A program made the translations under genes and the position numbers. From Hyphococcus sp. (GTDB lineage: Bacteria; Pseudomonadota; Alphaproteobacteria; Caulobacterales; Parvularculaceae): a stretch of 64,000 nucleotides of DNA. Below, piece by piece: positions 43,828-52,657 of this stretch; the first letter of the stretch is position 1, and each line of letters opens with the position of its first letter. The notes under the pieces are model-generated. The model was not told the origin of the DNA and did no database searches. It saw only the letters and a program-made list of their open reading frames with translations. The stretch is taken from assembly GCA_021776335.1 (NCBI GenBank), contig JAJFGB010000007.1, positions 186,001 through 250,000 on the forward strand, read 5' to 3'.

Positions 43828-45846
43828 TTGTCAGAGCGTATTTTGTGGGCGGCGTTATCGCTATCGGCCCTTGGTCTCACATGCTCAGCAGCATTTGCGC
43901 AGGAAACTATTGTCGTTACGGCCGAACGCCGCCCTCAGGCCGCTGAGGACATTGCTCAAAGCATTTCGGTTATCGATCGAGCGCAATTGAAGCTCATTGG
44001 CGCCGATCACATCGCCGAAGCGCTTGCACGGGCGCCCGGCGTCAGTCTTCATCGCGGCTCAGGTGCAGAACATCTCACCGCTATTCGCTCGCCCGTGCTG
44101 AGCGGCGGCGCTGGCGCGGGATCTTTTTTGTTTCTCGAAAATGGTGTTGCTTTACGGTCGCCAGGTTTTGCAAACATCAACGGATTGTTCGACGCCCATT
44201 ACGAAATCGCAGACCAAATCGAGATTGTGCGAGGACCGTCCGGCGCACTCTACGGCGCCAACGCGATCCACGGTGTTGTCAATGTGCTGACACCCCCGCC
44301 AAGCGACGATCTGTCGATCTTTGCGGAAGCGTTCGGCGATACCGAGGATCGCTATAAGTGGAAAGCCTCCGTTTCAGATTCCGCTGGCGCTCATGGATTT
44401 TATGCCGGCGCCTCTGTGGTCAGCGAAGCGGGGTATCGCGTGGATGCGGGGCTTGATCAGCAGAAACTGACCCTCCGCCATTTATTCGATAGCGGCGATG
44501 TGAGCGTCGATACGGTATTTTCTTTCGATAATCTCGAGCAGGAAACCGCCGGATTTATTTTCGGCGCTGCGACGCTTCTTGATCGGGATCTGCGCAGAAC
44601 CAATGATTTTCCTTTCGCATTTCGTGATGCGAAATCGGCGCGCCTGCAGTCGACGATCGACTGGCGCGCGGGCGACAATACAAGATTGCGCATAACACCT
44701 TATGCGCGCTGGAATGAGATGGAGTTTCCGCAGCATTTTCTGCCCTCAAACGCGCTGGAGGAAAACGGTCATTGGAGCATCGGCGCCCAAAGCGCTGTCT
44801 ATCATGACGCCGGACCTCTGTCGTTAATTGCCGGTATTGATGTTGAATATACGCAAGGTCATTTGCGCGAGTTTCAATCGCGCCCAAGGATTTTTTCGTT
44901 CACGCAAGGGCTGCATTACGATTATGAAGTGCGTGCGCTGAATGCGTCCGGGTTCGTGCAAGGCAAATATGAACTGACACCGCAAACGGTGCTGACCGCC
45001 GCTGTGCGTATCGACGGAACCATCTATGATTATGACAACCTGACTGCGAGCGGCGTTGTCGGGCGTTTCCTGCGCCTTGATGACCAAACGGATCGCTTTG
45101 TCACGGCAAGCCCCAAACTCAGCCTGCGCCACGAATTTTCTGATGCGGTTGCCGGGTATGTTAGTTTCGCCCGTGGCGCCCGTCCACCACAGACAACCGA
45201 TCTTTATCGCTTGCAGATCAACCAAACGGGTGATCGCGCGCGACCCGAAATGATCGATGCGCTTGAAGCGGGGATGAAAGGGTCTATTGGCGAACGTCTG
45301 CAATTCGATCTTGCCGCGTTCTTTATGGAAAAACGCAATTTCTTCTTTCGCGATGCAGACGGTTTTAACGTCGCGAATGGCAAGACCCGTCATGTGGGTG
45401 TTGAAGCGGATATCCGCATTGCGCTCCATAAGTCGCTGATCCTGCAAAGCGCAATGACTTATGCAGCACATACCTATCGTTTTGATCGTCTCACCGGCCG
45501 CGCCACAGAATCGATTAGTTTTGGCGATGATGTAGACAGCGCGCCGCGCGTCATCGCCAATACGCGGCTTAATTGGCGCCCCCATGAGCGGGTGACATTT
45601 GAAGCTGAATGGGTTTCGGTTGGGTCCTATTTCACCGATGCGGCGAACGATCATTTTTACGACGGTCACAACCTCCTGCATCTGCGCGGCGAAGCTTCGG
45701 TGACAGAGCGCTTGGCGGTGTTTTTGACATTGCGGAATGTCGCCGATGCGCTTTACGCAGAGCGCGCCGATTTTGCTTTCGGCAATGATCGGTTCTTTCC
45801 TGGTGAAGAAAGAACCTTTGGTGTTGGGCTGCGCTATCGACAATAG
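43828..45846 (+). CDS. TonB-dependent outer-membrane receptor
   Basis: The protein imports a scarce ligand (siderophore, cobalamin or organic compound) using TonB energy. TTG 43828 has GAGG seven bases upstream; TTG 43822 is the alternative. It gives 672 aa with a signal peptide ending SAAFA-QE. A TonB box-like ETIVVTAERRPQ follows directly. The plug domain (about 40-145) contains IEIVRGPSGALYGANAIHGVVNVLT. The barrel has alternating strands and ends in FGVGLRYRQ. No ligand-specific gene is adjacent. It follows the FAH gene by 174 bases, so it might import an aromatic substrate, but that is speculative. Confidence 0.93.
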   Translation: MSERILWAALSLSALGLTCSAAFAQETIVVTAERRPQAAEDIAQSISVIDRAQLKLIGADHIAEALARAPGVSLHRGSGAEHLTAIRSPVLSGGAGAGSFLFLENGVALRSPGFANINGLFDAHYEIADQIEIVRGPSGALYGANAIHGVVNVLTPPPSDDLSIFAEAFGDTEDRYKWKASVSDSAGAHGFYAGASVVSEAGYRVDAGLDQQKLTLRHLFDSGDVSVDTVFSFDNLEQETAGFIFGAATLLDRDLRRTNDFPFAFRDAKSARLQSTIDWRAGDNTRLRITPYARWNEMEFPQHFLPSNALEENGHWSIGAQSAVYHDAGPLSLIAGIDVEYTQGHLREFQSRPRIFSFTQGLHYDYEVRALNASGFVQGKYELTPQTVLTAAVRIDGTIYDYDNLTASGVVGRFLRLDDQTDRFVTASPKLSLRHEFSDAVAGYVSFARGARPPQTTDLYRLQINQTGDRARPEMIDALEAGMKGSIGERLQFDLAAFFMEKRNFFFRDADGFNVANGKTRHVGVEADIRIALHKSLILQSAMTYAAHTYRFDRLTGRATESISFGDDVDSAPRVIANTRLNWRPHERVTFEAEWVSVGSYFTDAANDHFYDGHNLLHLRGEASVTERLAVFLTLRNVADALYAERADFAFGNDRFFPGEERTFGVGLRYRQ

Positions 45847-45915
45847 CTGCTATCCAGCCTTTTCCTGATCAGCGTTATCTCCCATAAAGAACGCTGCAAA
45901 AAAAGGACGTGGATC

Positions 45916-46812
45916 GTGCCAAGCCTGCGCGCATTATTGTTCAATACCTATTTGAAGCGAACTCTTAAGCCGCGACCGCTTCATCTGATTGATCCCGCGG
46001 TTCTCAGATCAGGCGCCGATGCGATTGCGCCCAAAAAAACGCCGGCCGGCGTGACATGCGAAAAAGTCAGCATGGGTAGTGTTGCGGGCGAGCGCCATGG
46101 CGCTGTTAATGCAGAAAGCGGACGCACAGTTCTTTACTTTCATGGCGGCGGTTATGTTTTTGGGTCAGCTAAATATGCGCGCGGACTAACGTTCGATCTC
46201 GCGAGAAAATCACGCGCTGATATTTTCTCTGTCGATTATCGCTTGGGTCCGGAGCACAAGTTTCCTGCCGCGGTGGACGACGCTGTCGCTGCTTATCAAT
46301 GGTTGCTGGACGATGGGCGCAATCCTGCCAGCATCATCATTGGCGGCGACTCGGCGGGCGGCGGGCTTTCACTGGCGCTTTTACTGTCGTGCAAGGAACG
46401 AGGCTTGTCGATGCCTGCCGGCGCTGTTCTTTTTTCGCCGTTTACGGATTTAGCAGCGACGGGGCCTTCGTTGCTTTTCAATGAAAAGAGCGATGTGATG
46501 TTCAAGAAAGTTTATATCGCTGAAGGCGCCAAGCGATATTTAGGGGATGCTGATCCAAAGTCGCCTTTGGCGTCGCCGCTTTTTGGTGATCACCAGGGGC
46601 TGCCGCCGATCCTTAGTTTTGTCAGCGATAATGAAGCGCTTTATAATGATACAACGCGCCTTCATGAAAAGCTTGTCGACGCAGGCGTTGATGCAAAACT
46701 GGTGACGGAAAAAGGGCTCGCCCATGTATGGCCCATCTTTTATCCGCGGTTTCCTGAAGCTGGAAAAACGATCTCGCAAGCTGCGGAATTCGTCGTAGAA
46801 AAGACTGCCTGA
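45916..46812 (+). CDS. Alpha/beta hydrolase, hormone-sensitive-lipase (HSL) type esterase
   Basis: The 298-aa protein (GTG start after AAAAAAAGGA) has the HSL oxyanion motif HGGGY near 75-79, the nucleophile motif GGDSAGGG near 145-152, and a catalytic His in GLAHVWPIF near 272-280. HSL-type esterases hydrolyse short-chain esters. A small membrane protein gene follows closely. Substrate not predictable. Confidence 0.9.
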   Translation: MPSLRALLFNTYLKRTLKPRPLHLIDPAVLRSGADAIAPKKTPAGVTCEKVSMGSVAGERHGAVNAESGRTVLYFHGGGYVFGSAKYARGLTFDLARKSRADIFSVDYRLGPEHKFPAAVDDAVAAYQWLLDDGRNPASIIIGGDSAGGGLSLALLLSCKERGLSMPAGAVLFSPFTDLAATGPSLLFNEKSDVMFKKVYIAEGAKRYLGDADPKSPLASPLFGDHQGLPPILSFVSDNEALYNDTTRLHEKLVDAGVDAKLVTEKGLAHVWPIFYPRFPEAGKTISQAAEFVVEKTA

Positions 46813-46820
46813 AAGGTCAG

Positions 46821-47099
46821 ATGTTCATGTCAAATCGCGTAAAACTGTTATTGGCGATCATTCTTGATATTCTTGACTTCACAATCGGTCGCATTCCAGG
46901 ATTTGAATTCGTCTTTGATGCGGCCCTGGGCATTATCGCAGTTTTGTTTTGGGGATGGCCGGGCTTGTTCGCTTTTTGGGAGCTTGCTGATCCGACCGGC
47001 CAGGCGGATGGTTTTGTGCCTACCTTGACGCTGATTGCGCTTAGTCAAATGCGGCAAACTAAACGGAACAGTCACGCCGCCGACATAGAGCCAAAATAA
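46821..47099 (+). CDS. Small membrane protein, 92 aa
   Basis: Two hydrophobic segments are visible (about 8-22 and 32-52), with IGRIPGFEFVFDAALG between them and a polar C-terminus. It lies 8 bases after the esterase and is probably co-transcribed. ATG 46827 is an equal start candidate. No family recognised. Confidence 0.65.
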   Translation: MFMSNRVKLLLAIILDILDFTIGRIPGFEFVFDAALGIIAVLFWGWPGLFAFWELADPTGQADGFVPTLTLIALSQMRQTKRNSHAADIEPK

Positions 47100-47126
47100 A
47101 ATCAGCCCGCCTTTCGGCGAGCTGAT
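47091..47126 (-). terminator. Terminator of the leftward glycine-zipper gene
   Basis: ATCAGC-C-CGCC-TTTC-GGCG-A-GCTGAT forms a stem of 6 and 4 bp with one mismatch (47101-47126). Read on the minus strand it is followed by TTTTATTTT, fitting termination of the gene ending at 47155. On the plus strand no T-run follows. Confidence 0.7.
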
Positions 47127-47154
47127 TGACTTGCACCGATCCCCGAAGGTTTTC

Positions 47155-47508
47155 TTAGTACCCTCCGTCGCCATATTCGCGGAAAGATCCGTCTTCCCAA
47201 TATGTGTCGCCATATTCGGGGTCTACATAATAATACCGACCGGAATGCCGATCATAATTTCGATGACCATTATCGCGTGCGCGGCCATAGCAAGTACCGG
47301 CGCGCGAGCAACCTTCATAGGCGCCAAGCGCGCCGCCGATCAGCGCGCCATAAGCGGCGCCCTGGCCCGGCCGGCCGGCAAAAATTTCACCGGCGATAGC
47401 GCCGCCAGCGGCGCCGATTATCGCACCCGTGAGCGCGCCTTCGCCTGTTGTCTGGCATCCTGTGGCGGCCAGCAGCATGGCGCCTGTAGCGAGTACTAAA
47501 GTCTTCAT
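47155..47508 (-). CDS. Glycine-zipper outer-membrane lipoprotein
   Basis: The 117-aa protein begins at ATG 47508 with GGGAGA upstream. It has a lipoprotein signal (MLLAATGC, lipid Cys about 18) and a glycine-zipper segment GAIIGAAGGAIAGEIFAG...GALIGGALGAY (about 26-65), as in SlyB/17-kDa antigen proteins. The C-terminus is rich in Tyr, Asp and Gly (GRYYYVDPEYGDTYW). Such proteins insert in the outer membrane and are often stress-related. It has its own terminator. Confidence 0.8.
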   Translation of the reverse strand: MKTLVLATGAMLLAATGCQTTGEGALTGAIIGAAGGAIAGEIFAGRPGQGAAYGALIGGALGAYEGCSRAGTCYGRARDNGHRNYDRHSGRYYYVDPEYGDTYWEDGSFREYGDGGY

Positions 47509-47715
47509 TGCCCATCTCCCTTTGGTGCGGAACATCGCCTTGATCGCGGGATACGCAACAATCGGAAGCGGCCCGCACCGCCTTGTTGCTCAAGATTGCG
47601 AGTTTCCAAGGCGAGAATGAGGCGAGGGTCTGGCCGAATTGCGCCCGCTGCATCACGCTCTTGCGAGCGGCGCCGGTTAGACTAGGTTGCGGGCTGAAAC
47701 TCAGGGAGAAAACCT

Positions 47716-48753
47716 ATGGCGCCCGCAACAGGTAAAGCGATATTTCTGAAGGATTATCCCGCAGGCATGCCCGCGCCCGGGCTTTTTGAATTGCGCGATG
47801 TTGACGTGCCGTCGCCAGGGGCCGGGGAAATGCTTTGCCGTACGGTCTGGATGTCTGTGGATCCTTATATGCGCGGCCGCATGCGACAGGATGTCAAAAG
47901 TTACATCCCTCCGTTTTCTCTCGACGCGCCGCTTGAAGGGGGCGCTGTATCGCAGGTGGTGGAATCAAACATCGATGGTTATGCGCCGGGCGATTATGTT
48001 GTCGATTTCACCGGCGGCTGGAAAGAATATTACCTTTCAAAAGGCGAGCGAGCACAGAAGGCCGATCCAAATCTTGCGCCTTTATCTGCCTATCTCGGCG
48101 TGCTTGGTATGCCCGGCATGACTGCATGGGCGGGAGTGACCCAGATTATGAAGCCTAAAGAGGGCGAGACAATGTTTGTCTCAGGCGCCGCCGGGGCCGT
48201 TGGCGGTGTCGTATGCCAGCTGGGCAAGGCAAAAGGCTGCCGGGTTATCGGCTCCGCTGGCTCCCAGGCAAAATGCGACTGGCTCGAAAAAGAAGCGGGC
48301 GTCGATGTGGCGCTTAACTACAAAGATTACAAAAACGCTGCCGAGCTGACAAAAGCGCTGGCGGAAGCGGCGCCAAACGGCGTCGATTGCTATTTTGAAA
48401 ATGTCGGCGGGATGCATCTCGAAGCCGCGCTCAATTGCATCGGCTTTGGCGGGCGTATCGCTCTTTGCGGCATGATTTCTCAATATAACAATCAGGAACC
48501 GGAACCGGGCCCGCCCAATCTGGTTAATTTGATCGGACGTGGCGTCATGGCGCGTGGGTTCATTGTCTCGGAATATATGGACAAGGTGATGGAATTTGCC
48601 GCTGAGGTCGCGCCGATGCTGATGCAGGGCAAGATCAAATTTCAGGAGTCCGTGTATGAGGGGCTCGATCAGGCGCCCGAGGCCTTTATTGGCCTCTTTA
48701 AAGGCGAAAATTTCGGCAAAGCCGTGGTGCGGGTCGGCCCGGATAAGCTCTAA
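47716..48753 (+). CDS. NADP-dependent oxidoreductase, CurA/leukotriene B4 dehydrogenase-like
   Basis: The 345-aa zinc-free medium-chain reductase has LGVLGMPGMTAWAGV near 133-147, the NADP motif VSGAAGAVGGVVCQLGKAKGCRV near 155-177 and YFENVGG near 226-232, typical of the PTGR/CurA family. These reduce the C=C bond of enals and enones. ATG 47716 is preceded by AGGGAGAA. No operon partner is visible; tRNA-Asp follows. Confidence 0.92.
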   Translation: MAPATGKAIFLKDYPAGMPAPGLFELRDVDVPSPGAGEMLCRTVWMSVDPYMRGRMRQDVKSYIPPFSLDAPLEGGAVSQVVESNIDGYAPGDYVVDFTGGWKEYYLSKGERAQKADPNLAPLSAYLGVLGMPGMTAWAGVTQIMKPKEGETMFVSGAAGAVGGVVCQLGKAKGCRVIGSAGSQAKCDWLEKEAGVDVALNYKDYKNAAELTKALAEAAPNGVDCYFENVGGMHLEAALNCIGFGGRIALCGMISQYNNQEPEPGPPNLVNLIGRGVMARGFIVSEYMDKVMEFAAEVAPMLMQGKIKFQESVYEGLDQAPEAFIGLFKGENFGKAVVRVGPDKL

Positions 48754-48835
48754 AATCAGCGCGGCCAAGCCCGGCTTGACGCGCCAGCGGCGCTGGCCTA
48801 AACCGCCTGCCTTGCCGCCAAGCGGCAGCCCTTTA

Positions 48836-48911
<76 letters not shown>

Positions 48912-48912
<1 letters not shown>

Positions 48913-49199
48913 TTAAAACAATCACTTACAGATACTCAAAATCCCGGTTTGAGCTCTTTGAAGTCAGCCGGACCGGCGCGGTTGGACTCTGTTCTTCAGG
49001 CGCAATCATTCCACATGATGACGAGCGCTTTTTTGGCGGCCTTTTGGGTCAGCGTGAGCAGATCGCGATAAGCGGCGAATGGGAGCGTGTCGCAAGGATT
49101 GGCGAAACTCTCCGCCTCTACATCCGGCGACAGTCAATCGGGCTGCCTATTGCTTGGTGCGGTCAAAGAGACAGCTCTACATGGACGGGAATATTATAG
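48912..49199 (+). pseudogene. Coding-like open frame without start, possible gene relic
   Basis: From the end of tRNA-Asp to TAG 49197 one frame is open for 95 codons and reads like protein, for example IIPHDDERFFGGLLGQ and ERVARIGETLRLYIRR. No in-frame ATG or GTG exists; one TTG lies in the middle without a ribosome-binding site. I do not recognise a family. It may be the 3' remnant of a gene truncated next to the tRNA. Otherwise this 299-base spacer holds nothing. Confidence 0.25.
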
Positions 49200-49211
49200 A
49201 CTACTCAGCTG

Positions 49212-50150
49212 TTATGGATTCTGGCACACTATTGGTTCTGACTCCATAGCGGTCAATAGAAGTTCAACTTCGCTGATCGGCAGGTGAAACACATTTGAAA
49301 CCTTACTTCCCGCTCCACCTTCAACGCGACGGCTAGACCAGAAGAATCTATCATTCGCTACAAATGCACTGTCTTCATAATGCGTCGAGTTTATTGGCGC
49401 CGGCAGAATGCTAGCGCAAGACCATGAATCTCCAAGCTGCTTAGAAATGTAGATATCGTCTCCGCCTCGTCCGTTGGGTCGAATTGAACTCAATAACAAC
49501 AATGATCCATTATACGAAATAGCGCTCGGCCACTCTCCTTGCGCGGTATTTATGCTATCCGTCAACGCAGTTACTTTGACATTCTCGCCTTCCACATCAG
49601 CCAAATATATATCCCAGGTACCGTCTCGATCCGATGAAAACAAAAATCGATCATTATCGATGAATACCGCGCAGCACTCTGCCGCTTGTGTATTTATCGG
49701 ATCAGGTAATGGTCGGGCGTTTCCAAATTTGAATCGGTTATCAAGGCCGAGAACGGGAACTTGCCATATATTCCAGTTGCCTTTTGGTTGCTGATCAATT
49801 GCTCTGGTTGATGTAAATATCAGAGATTCTGCATTAGCCGAAAAGCTGGCGCCTGCATCGTAACCGCCGTTACTTGAGAAGCTCACGGGCGCTATACGCC
49901 ATTCGTCATAGAGCTTTTCCGCTTGAAATATTGTTGAGGTCGAAAAGTCTGGATCGGCGCGTGTGAACAGTAAACTATCGCCGTCGCTGTCAATCCAGTG
50001 CATCCCTTCATGGTGGTCAGGGCTTGAAACAACGCCAGGAAGAAAAATTTGTGGTTCAGTGCTTTCACTCGCCCACGACGCGCGAAAAAACAATCCAGCG
50101 ATGACGAAAAAGCTAAATTGCACGGCAGTCAAACAATTCCGTTTGAACAC
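49212..50150 (-). CDS. Exported PD40/TolB-like beta-propeller protein
   Basis: GTG 50150 is taken as start because TTGGAG lies eight bases upstream; a TTG at 50168 would add six residues. The 312-aa protein has a signal peptide (FFVIAGLFFRASWAS) and repeated PD40 motifs such as DAGASFSANAESLIFTS, AVFIDNDRFLFSSDRDGTWDIYLA and ISYNGSLLLLSS...DDIYIS, which form a TolB-type propeller. The DNA is visibly more AT-rich than its neighbours, and the gene stands alone next to tRNA-Asp and a repeat, suggesting recent acquisition. Function unknown; TolB itself has a different N-domain. Confidence 0.7.
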   Translation of the reverse strand: MFKRNCLTAVQFSFFVIAGLFFRASWASESTEPQIFLPGVVSSPDHHEGMHWIDSDGDSLLFTRADPDFSTSTIFQAEKLYDEWRIAPVSFSSNGGYDAGASFSANAESLIFTSTRAIDQQPKGNWNIWQVPVLGLDNRFKFGNARPLPDPINTQAAECCAVFIDNDRFLFSSDRDGTWDIYLADVEGENVKVTALTDSINTAQGEWPSAISYNGSLLLLSSIRPNGRGGDDIYISKQLGDSWSCASILPAPINSTHYEDSAFVANDRFFWSSRRVEGGAGSKVSNVFHLPISEVELLLTAMESEPIVCQNP

Positions 50151-50330
50151 GGGCAAATCTCCAATCAATCCGCATGCCTACATCAATTAGTTTACAGGTT
50201 AATTGCGCTGGCAGGAAGTCACTTGTCCAACTTCACTACTGCCGTAGATAGAAGGTTTCGGACCGCTTTTTATCTCGACTCGGACATTGACTTTGCCAAG
50301 ACCAAACGTCTGACTTTAGCGAGTTCTTGC

Positions 50331-50462
50331 CGGATGACACAGTCCCATCGAATGTTCGCTTGCTGGTGCATCACCACCTTTCAGGCCGAAGGTCAGTTTC
50401 CGGGTTTTTTCAGACACCGGCGTCACGCTCCCGGTTTATCTGCTCCTGCGCCTTGCCATCGC
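50331..50462. repeat. Direct repeat copy A (3' end of cfa and downstream)
   Basis: This 132-nt segment is about 96% identical, with four mismatches and one T insertion, to 51921-52051. It contains the last 17 codons of the cfa gene and about 79 bases downstream of its stop. Outside these limits similarity continues weakly to the left and ends abruptly to the right within the cfa coding sequence. Confidence 0.9.
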
Positions 50463-51693
50463 GCACCCGCAAGGCTCTTTCTGTCTCGAAGATATAATCG
50501 CGCTGCAGCGGCGCCGCATCGACTTTTTTCGAAAGCTGCATCTGAAAGACCATATGCCCGCCATTACGGAACGCGAATTCCGATGTGGCGAGATAGAACT
50601 CCCACATCAGGCAGAAACGTTCATCAAACATTTCCGCCGCCTTTTCACGATTGGCGGCGAAGCGGCGTGACCATTCGCTCAGCGTTTTCGCGTAATGCAG
50701 CCGCAAAATCTCAATATCGGCGACCCACAGGTCTGTCTGTTCGATAACGGCGAGGGTTTCGGAGAGTGCAGGCGAATATCCGCCCGGGAAAATGTATTTG
50801 CGGATCCACGGGCCGGTGACGCCGGGACCGCTGCGCGCGCCGATGGAATGTAAAAGCGCCAGCCCGTCATGGTTCAGTAAATCTGAGACTTTGTTAAAAA
50901 ACTCAGGATAATGCGTAACACCCACATGTTCGAACATGCCAACCGAGACAATGCGGTCAAACTTTTCCTGGACATCGCGGTAATCGGTGAGGCGAAACTC
51001 GACTTTGTCGCCAAGCCCGCTCGTGGCGGCGCGCTGATTGGCGAGCTTTTGCTGTTCGATTGAAAGGGTGACGCCAATAACCTCAGCGCCCAGGTGTTCG
51101 GCGAGGTAAAGCGCCATCCCACCCCAGCCGCAGCCAATGTCGAGAACGCGCATGCCCGGCTCAAGCCGCAACTTCGAGGCGATGTGGCGCAGCTTTGCTT
51201 TTTGCGCATCTTCGAGGCTTTGGTCGGGATGTTCAAAATAGGCGCAGGAATATTGCATGTCCTCATCAAGAAAGAGCCGATAAAGATCATTGGAGATGTC
51301 ATAATGATGGGCGACATTCTCGCGCGCTTTGGCGACCGGATTATGCTGATGGAAGCGGCGTAGTTTTTTCACAATGCCCGATAGCGCGCGCCGACCGGGA
51401 CTGGTCTGCAAGTTGCGATTGTTTATGTGGAAGATTTGGAGAAGATCACGCACCGAACCTTCTTCGAATGACATAGAGCCATCCATATAGGCCTCACCCG
51501 CCTTCAGCTCTGGGTTCACAAACAACCCGCTGTAAAGCGTTGGATCGCTGATGCGCATTACCGCGCGCGGCTCGCCGCCATCACCGTGAATGTGACGCGC
51601 GCCATCGGCGTCGATCAAGGTGAGCGAGCCCTCCTTCACGAGCCGCCCGAGCATGGCGTTCAACAGCTTTAGCGATTGCTTCGTTGGCAACAT
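50410..51693 (-). CDS. cfa: Cyclopropane-fatty-acyl-phospholipid synthase
   Basis: The enzyme adds a methylene from SAM across double bonds of membrane phospholipid chains, usually at stationary phase or under acid stress. The 427-aa protein has an N-terminal lipid-binding domain (about 1-110), the family motif HYDISNDLYRLFLDEDMQYSCAYF (split, about 128-151), the SAM motif LDIGCGWGGMALYLAEHLGA near 183-202, and SVGMFEHVG near 249-257. The length is slightly above the E. coli enzyme (382). The coding end lies inside repeat copy A; copy B lies upstream of the start. Regulation is not visible. Confidence 0.95.
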   Translation of the reverse strand: MLPTKQSLKLLNAMLGRLVKEGSLTLIDADGARHIHGDGGEPRAVMRISDPTLYSGLFVNPELKAGEAYMDGSMSFEEGSVRDLLQIFHINNRNLQTSPGRRALSGIVKKLRRFHQHNPVAKARENVAHHYDISNDLYRLFLDEDMQYSCAYFEHPDQSLEDAQKAKLRHIASKLRLEPGMRVLDIGCGWGGMALYLAEHLGAEVIGVTLSIEQQKLANQRAATSGLGDKVEFRLTDYRDVQEKFDRIVSVGMFEHVGVTHYPEFFNKVSDLLNHDGLALLHSIGARSGPGVTGPWIRKYIFPGGYSPALSETLAVIEQTDLWVADIEILRLHYAKTLSEWSRRFAANREKAAEMFDERFCLMWEFYLATSEFAFRNGGHMVFQMQLSKKVDAAPLQRDYIFETERALRVRDGKAQEQINRERDAGV

Positions 51694-52186
51694 TTCTTTG
51701 AGCTTCTCCTATTCCGGTAATACGGAAGGACGCCTTGCTCTCATCGCTATGATGGCCCCACTGGCCCGCTATGGCCAGTCACGCTTCTATTCTCAGTGGG
51801 CGTTAGGTCTATATTTGGGCGTCAGCGGCGATGGTAAAACTGGCCTTAATCGTTCGAAGCACTGACGAAACCAGACATTCATCTCAAAACGCTCTACGGC
51901 TGTTCTTGGCGATAACTTCCCGGACGACACAGTTCCATCGAATGTCCGCTTGCTGGTGCATCACCACCGTTCAGGCCGAAGGTCAGTTTCCGGGTTTTTC
52001 AGACACCGGCGTCACGCTCCCGGTTTATCTGCTCCTGCGCCTTGCCATCGCAGCCCGGCGGTTCACTTTTATAGAAGCGCACTGACATTTCCCTGACGCA
52101 GGGCAGTGAACTGATCTATAGTTGAGCGAAACCGCAGGGCCCTGGATTGGGCCGGCGTCAGATCGTTCTGAGGAACAGGTGGGATC
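51694..52186. other. 493-nt spacer between divergent cfa and iorA, containing repeat copy B
   Basis: No gene is supported. It holds a perfect 7-bp hairpin ACTGGCC/GGCCAGT (51760-51779), repeat copy B (51921-52051), and the AT-rich region before iorA. Both divergent promoters must lie here. Copy B encodes a perfect relic of the cfa C-terminus on the minus strand, with its stop. Confidence 0.7.
51921..52051. repeat. Direct repeat copy B (relic of a second cfa 3' end)
   Basis: Read on the minus strand this copy encodes DGKAQEQINRERDAGV and the stop, the same as the cfa C-terminus, followed by the same 79-base downstream region. Similarity to copy A stops at 52051, inside what would be the coding part. 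This is what would remain after loss of most of a second cfa copy placed upstream. Confidence 0.9.
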
Positions 52187-52654
52187 ATGAAATTTTCCTT
52201 TACGCTGAATGGCGAGGCGGTCTCTGTTGAGGCGCCTTCTGACATGCCGCTGCTTTGGGTGCTGCGCGAAAAGCTGGAAATGACCGGAACAAAGTTCGGT
52301 TGCGGCATTGCCGCTTGCGGCGCCTGCACGGTTCACATCAACGGCGCGGCAACGCGCACTTGTGTGATGCCGATTGCTGCAATCGAAGGCGCGGATGTCA
52401 AAACGATCGAGGGCGTTGCGCCAACGCCGGGAGAAATATCAGCTGTGCAATCGGCCTGGCTCGAACATCAAGTACCGCAATGCGGCTATTGCCAGTCTGG
52501 CATGATCATGGCGGCGGAAGCGTTGCTCGACCAAAACCCTGACCCGAGCGATGAAGATATCGACAGCGCGATCACTAATATCTGCCGGTGCGGGACTTAT
52601 GAGCGCGTCAGAACGGCAATTCACGCTGCAGCGCGTGCGCGAAGGGAGGCCTAG
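52187..52654 (+). CDS. iorA: Isoquinoline 1-oxidoreductase-like alpha subunit, 2x[2Fe-2S] protein
   Basis: This is the small iron-sulfur subunit of a molybdenum hydroxylase of the xanthine oxidase family. The 155-aa protein has the plant-type cluster ligands CGIAACGACTVH near 39-50 with a fourth Cys near 60, and the second cluster CGYCQSG near 98-104 and CRCGTY near 132-137. It transfers electrons from the Mo centre in the next gene. ATG 52187 is preceded by AGGAACAGGTGGG. Three bases separate it from the large subunit. Confidence 0.92.
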   Translation: MKFSFTLNGEAVSVEAPSDMPLLWVLREKLEMTGTKFGCGIAACGACTVHINGAATRTCVMPIAAIEGADVKTIEGVAPTPGEISAVQSAWLEHQVPQCGYCQSGMIMAAEALLDQNPDPSDEDIDSAITNICRCGTYERVRTAIHAAARARREA

Positions 52655-52657
52655 ATC

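Noticed and set aside
44824-45843. 339-aa open frame on the minus strand
   Set aside because: It lies entirely inside the TonB receptor gene on the other strand. Its translation has no motif, signal or ribosome-binding site.
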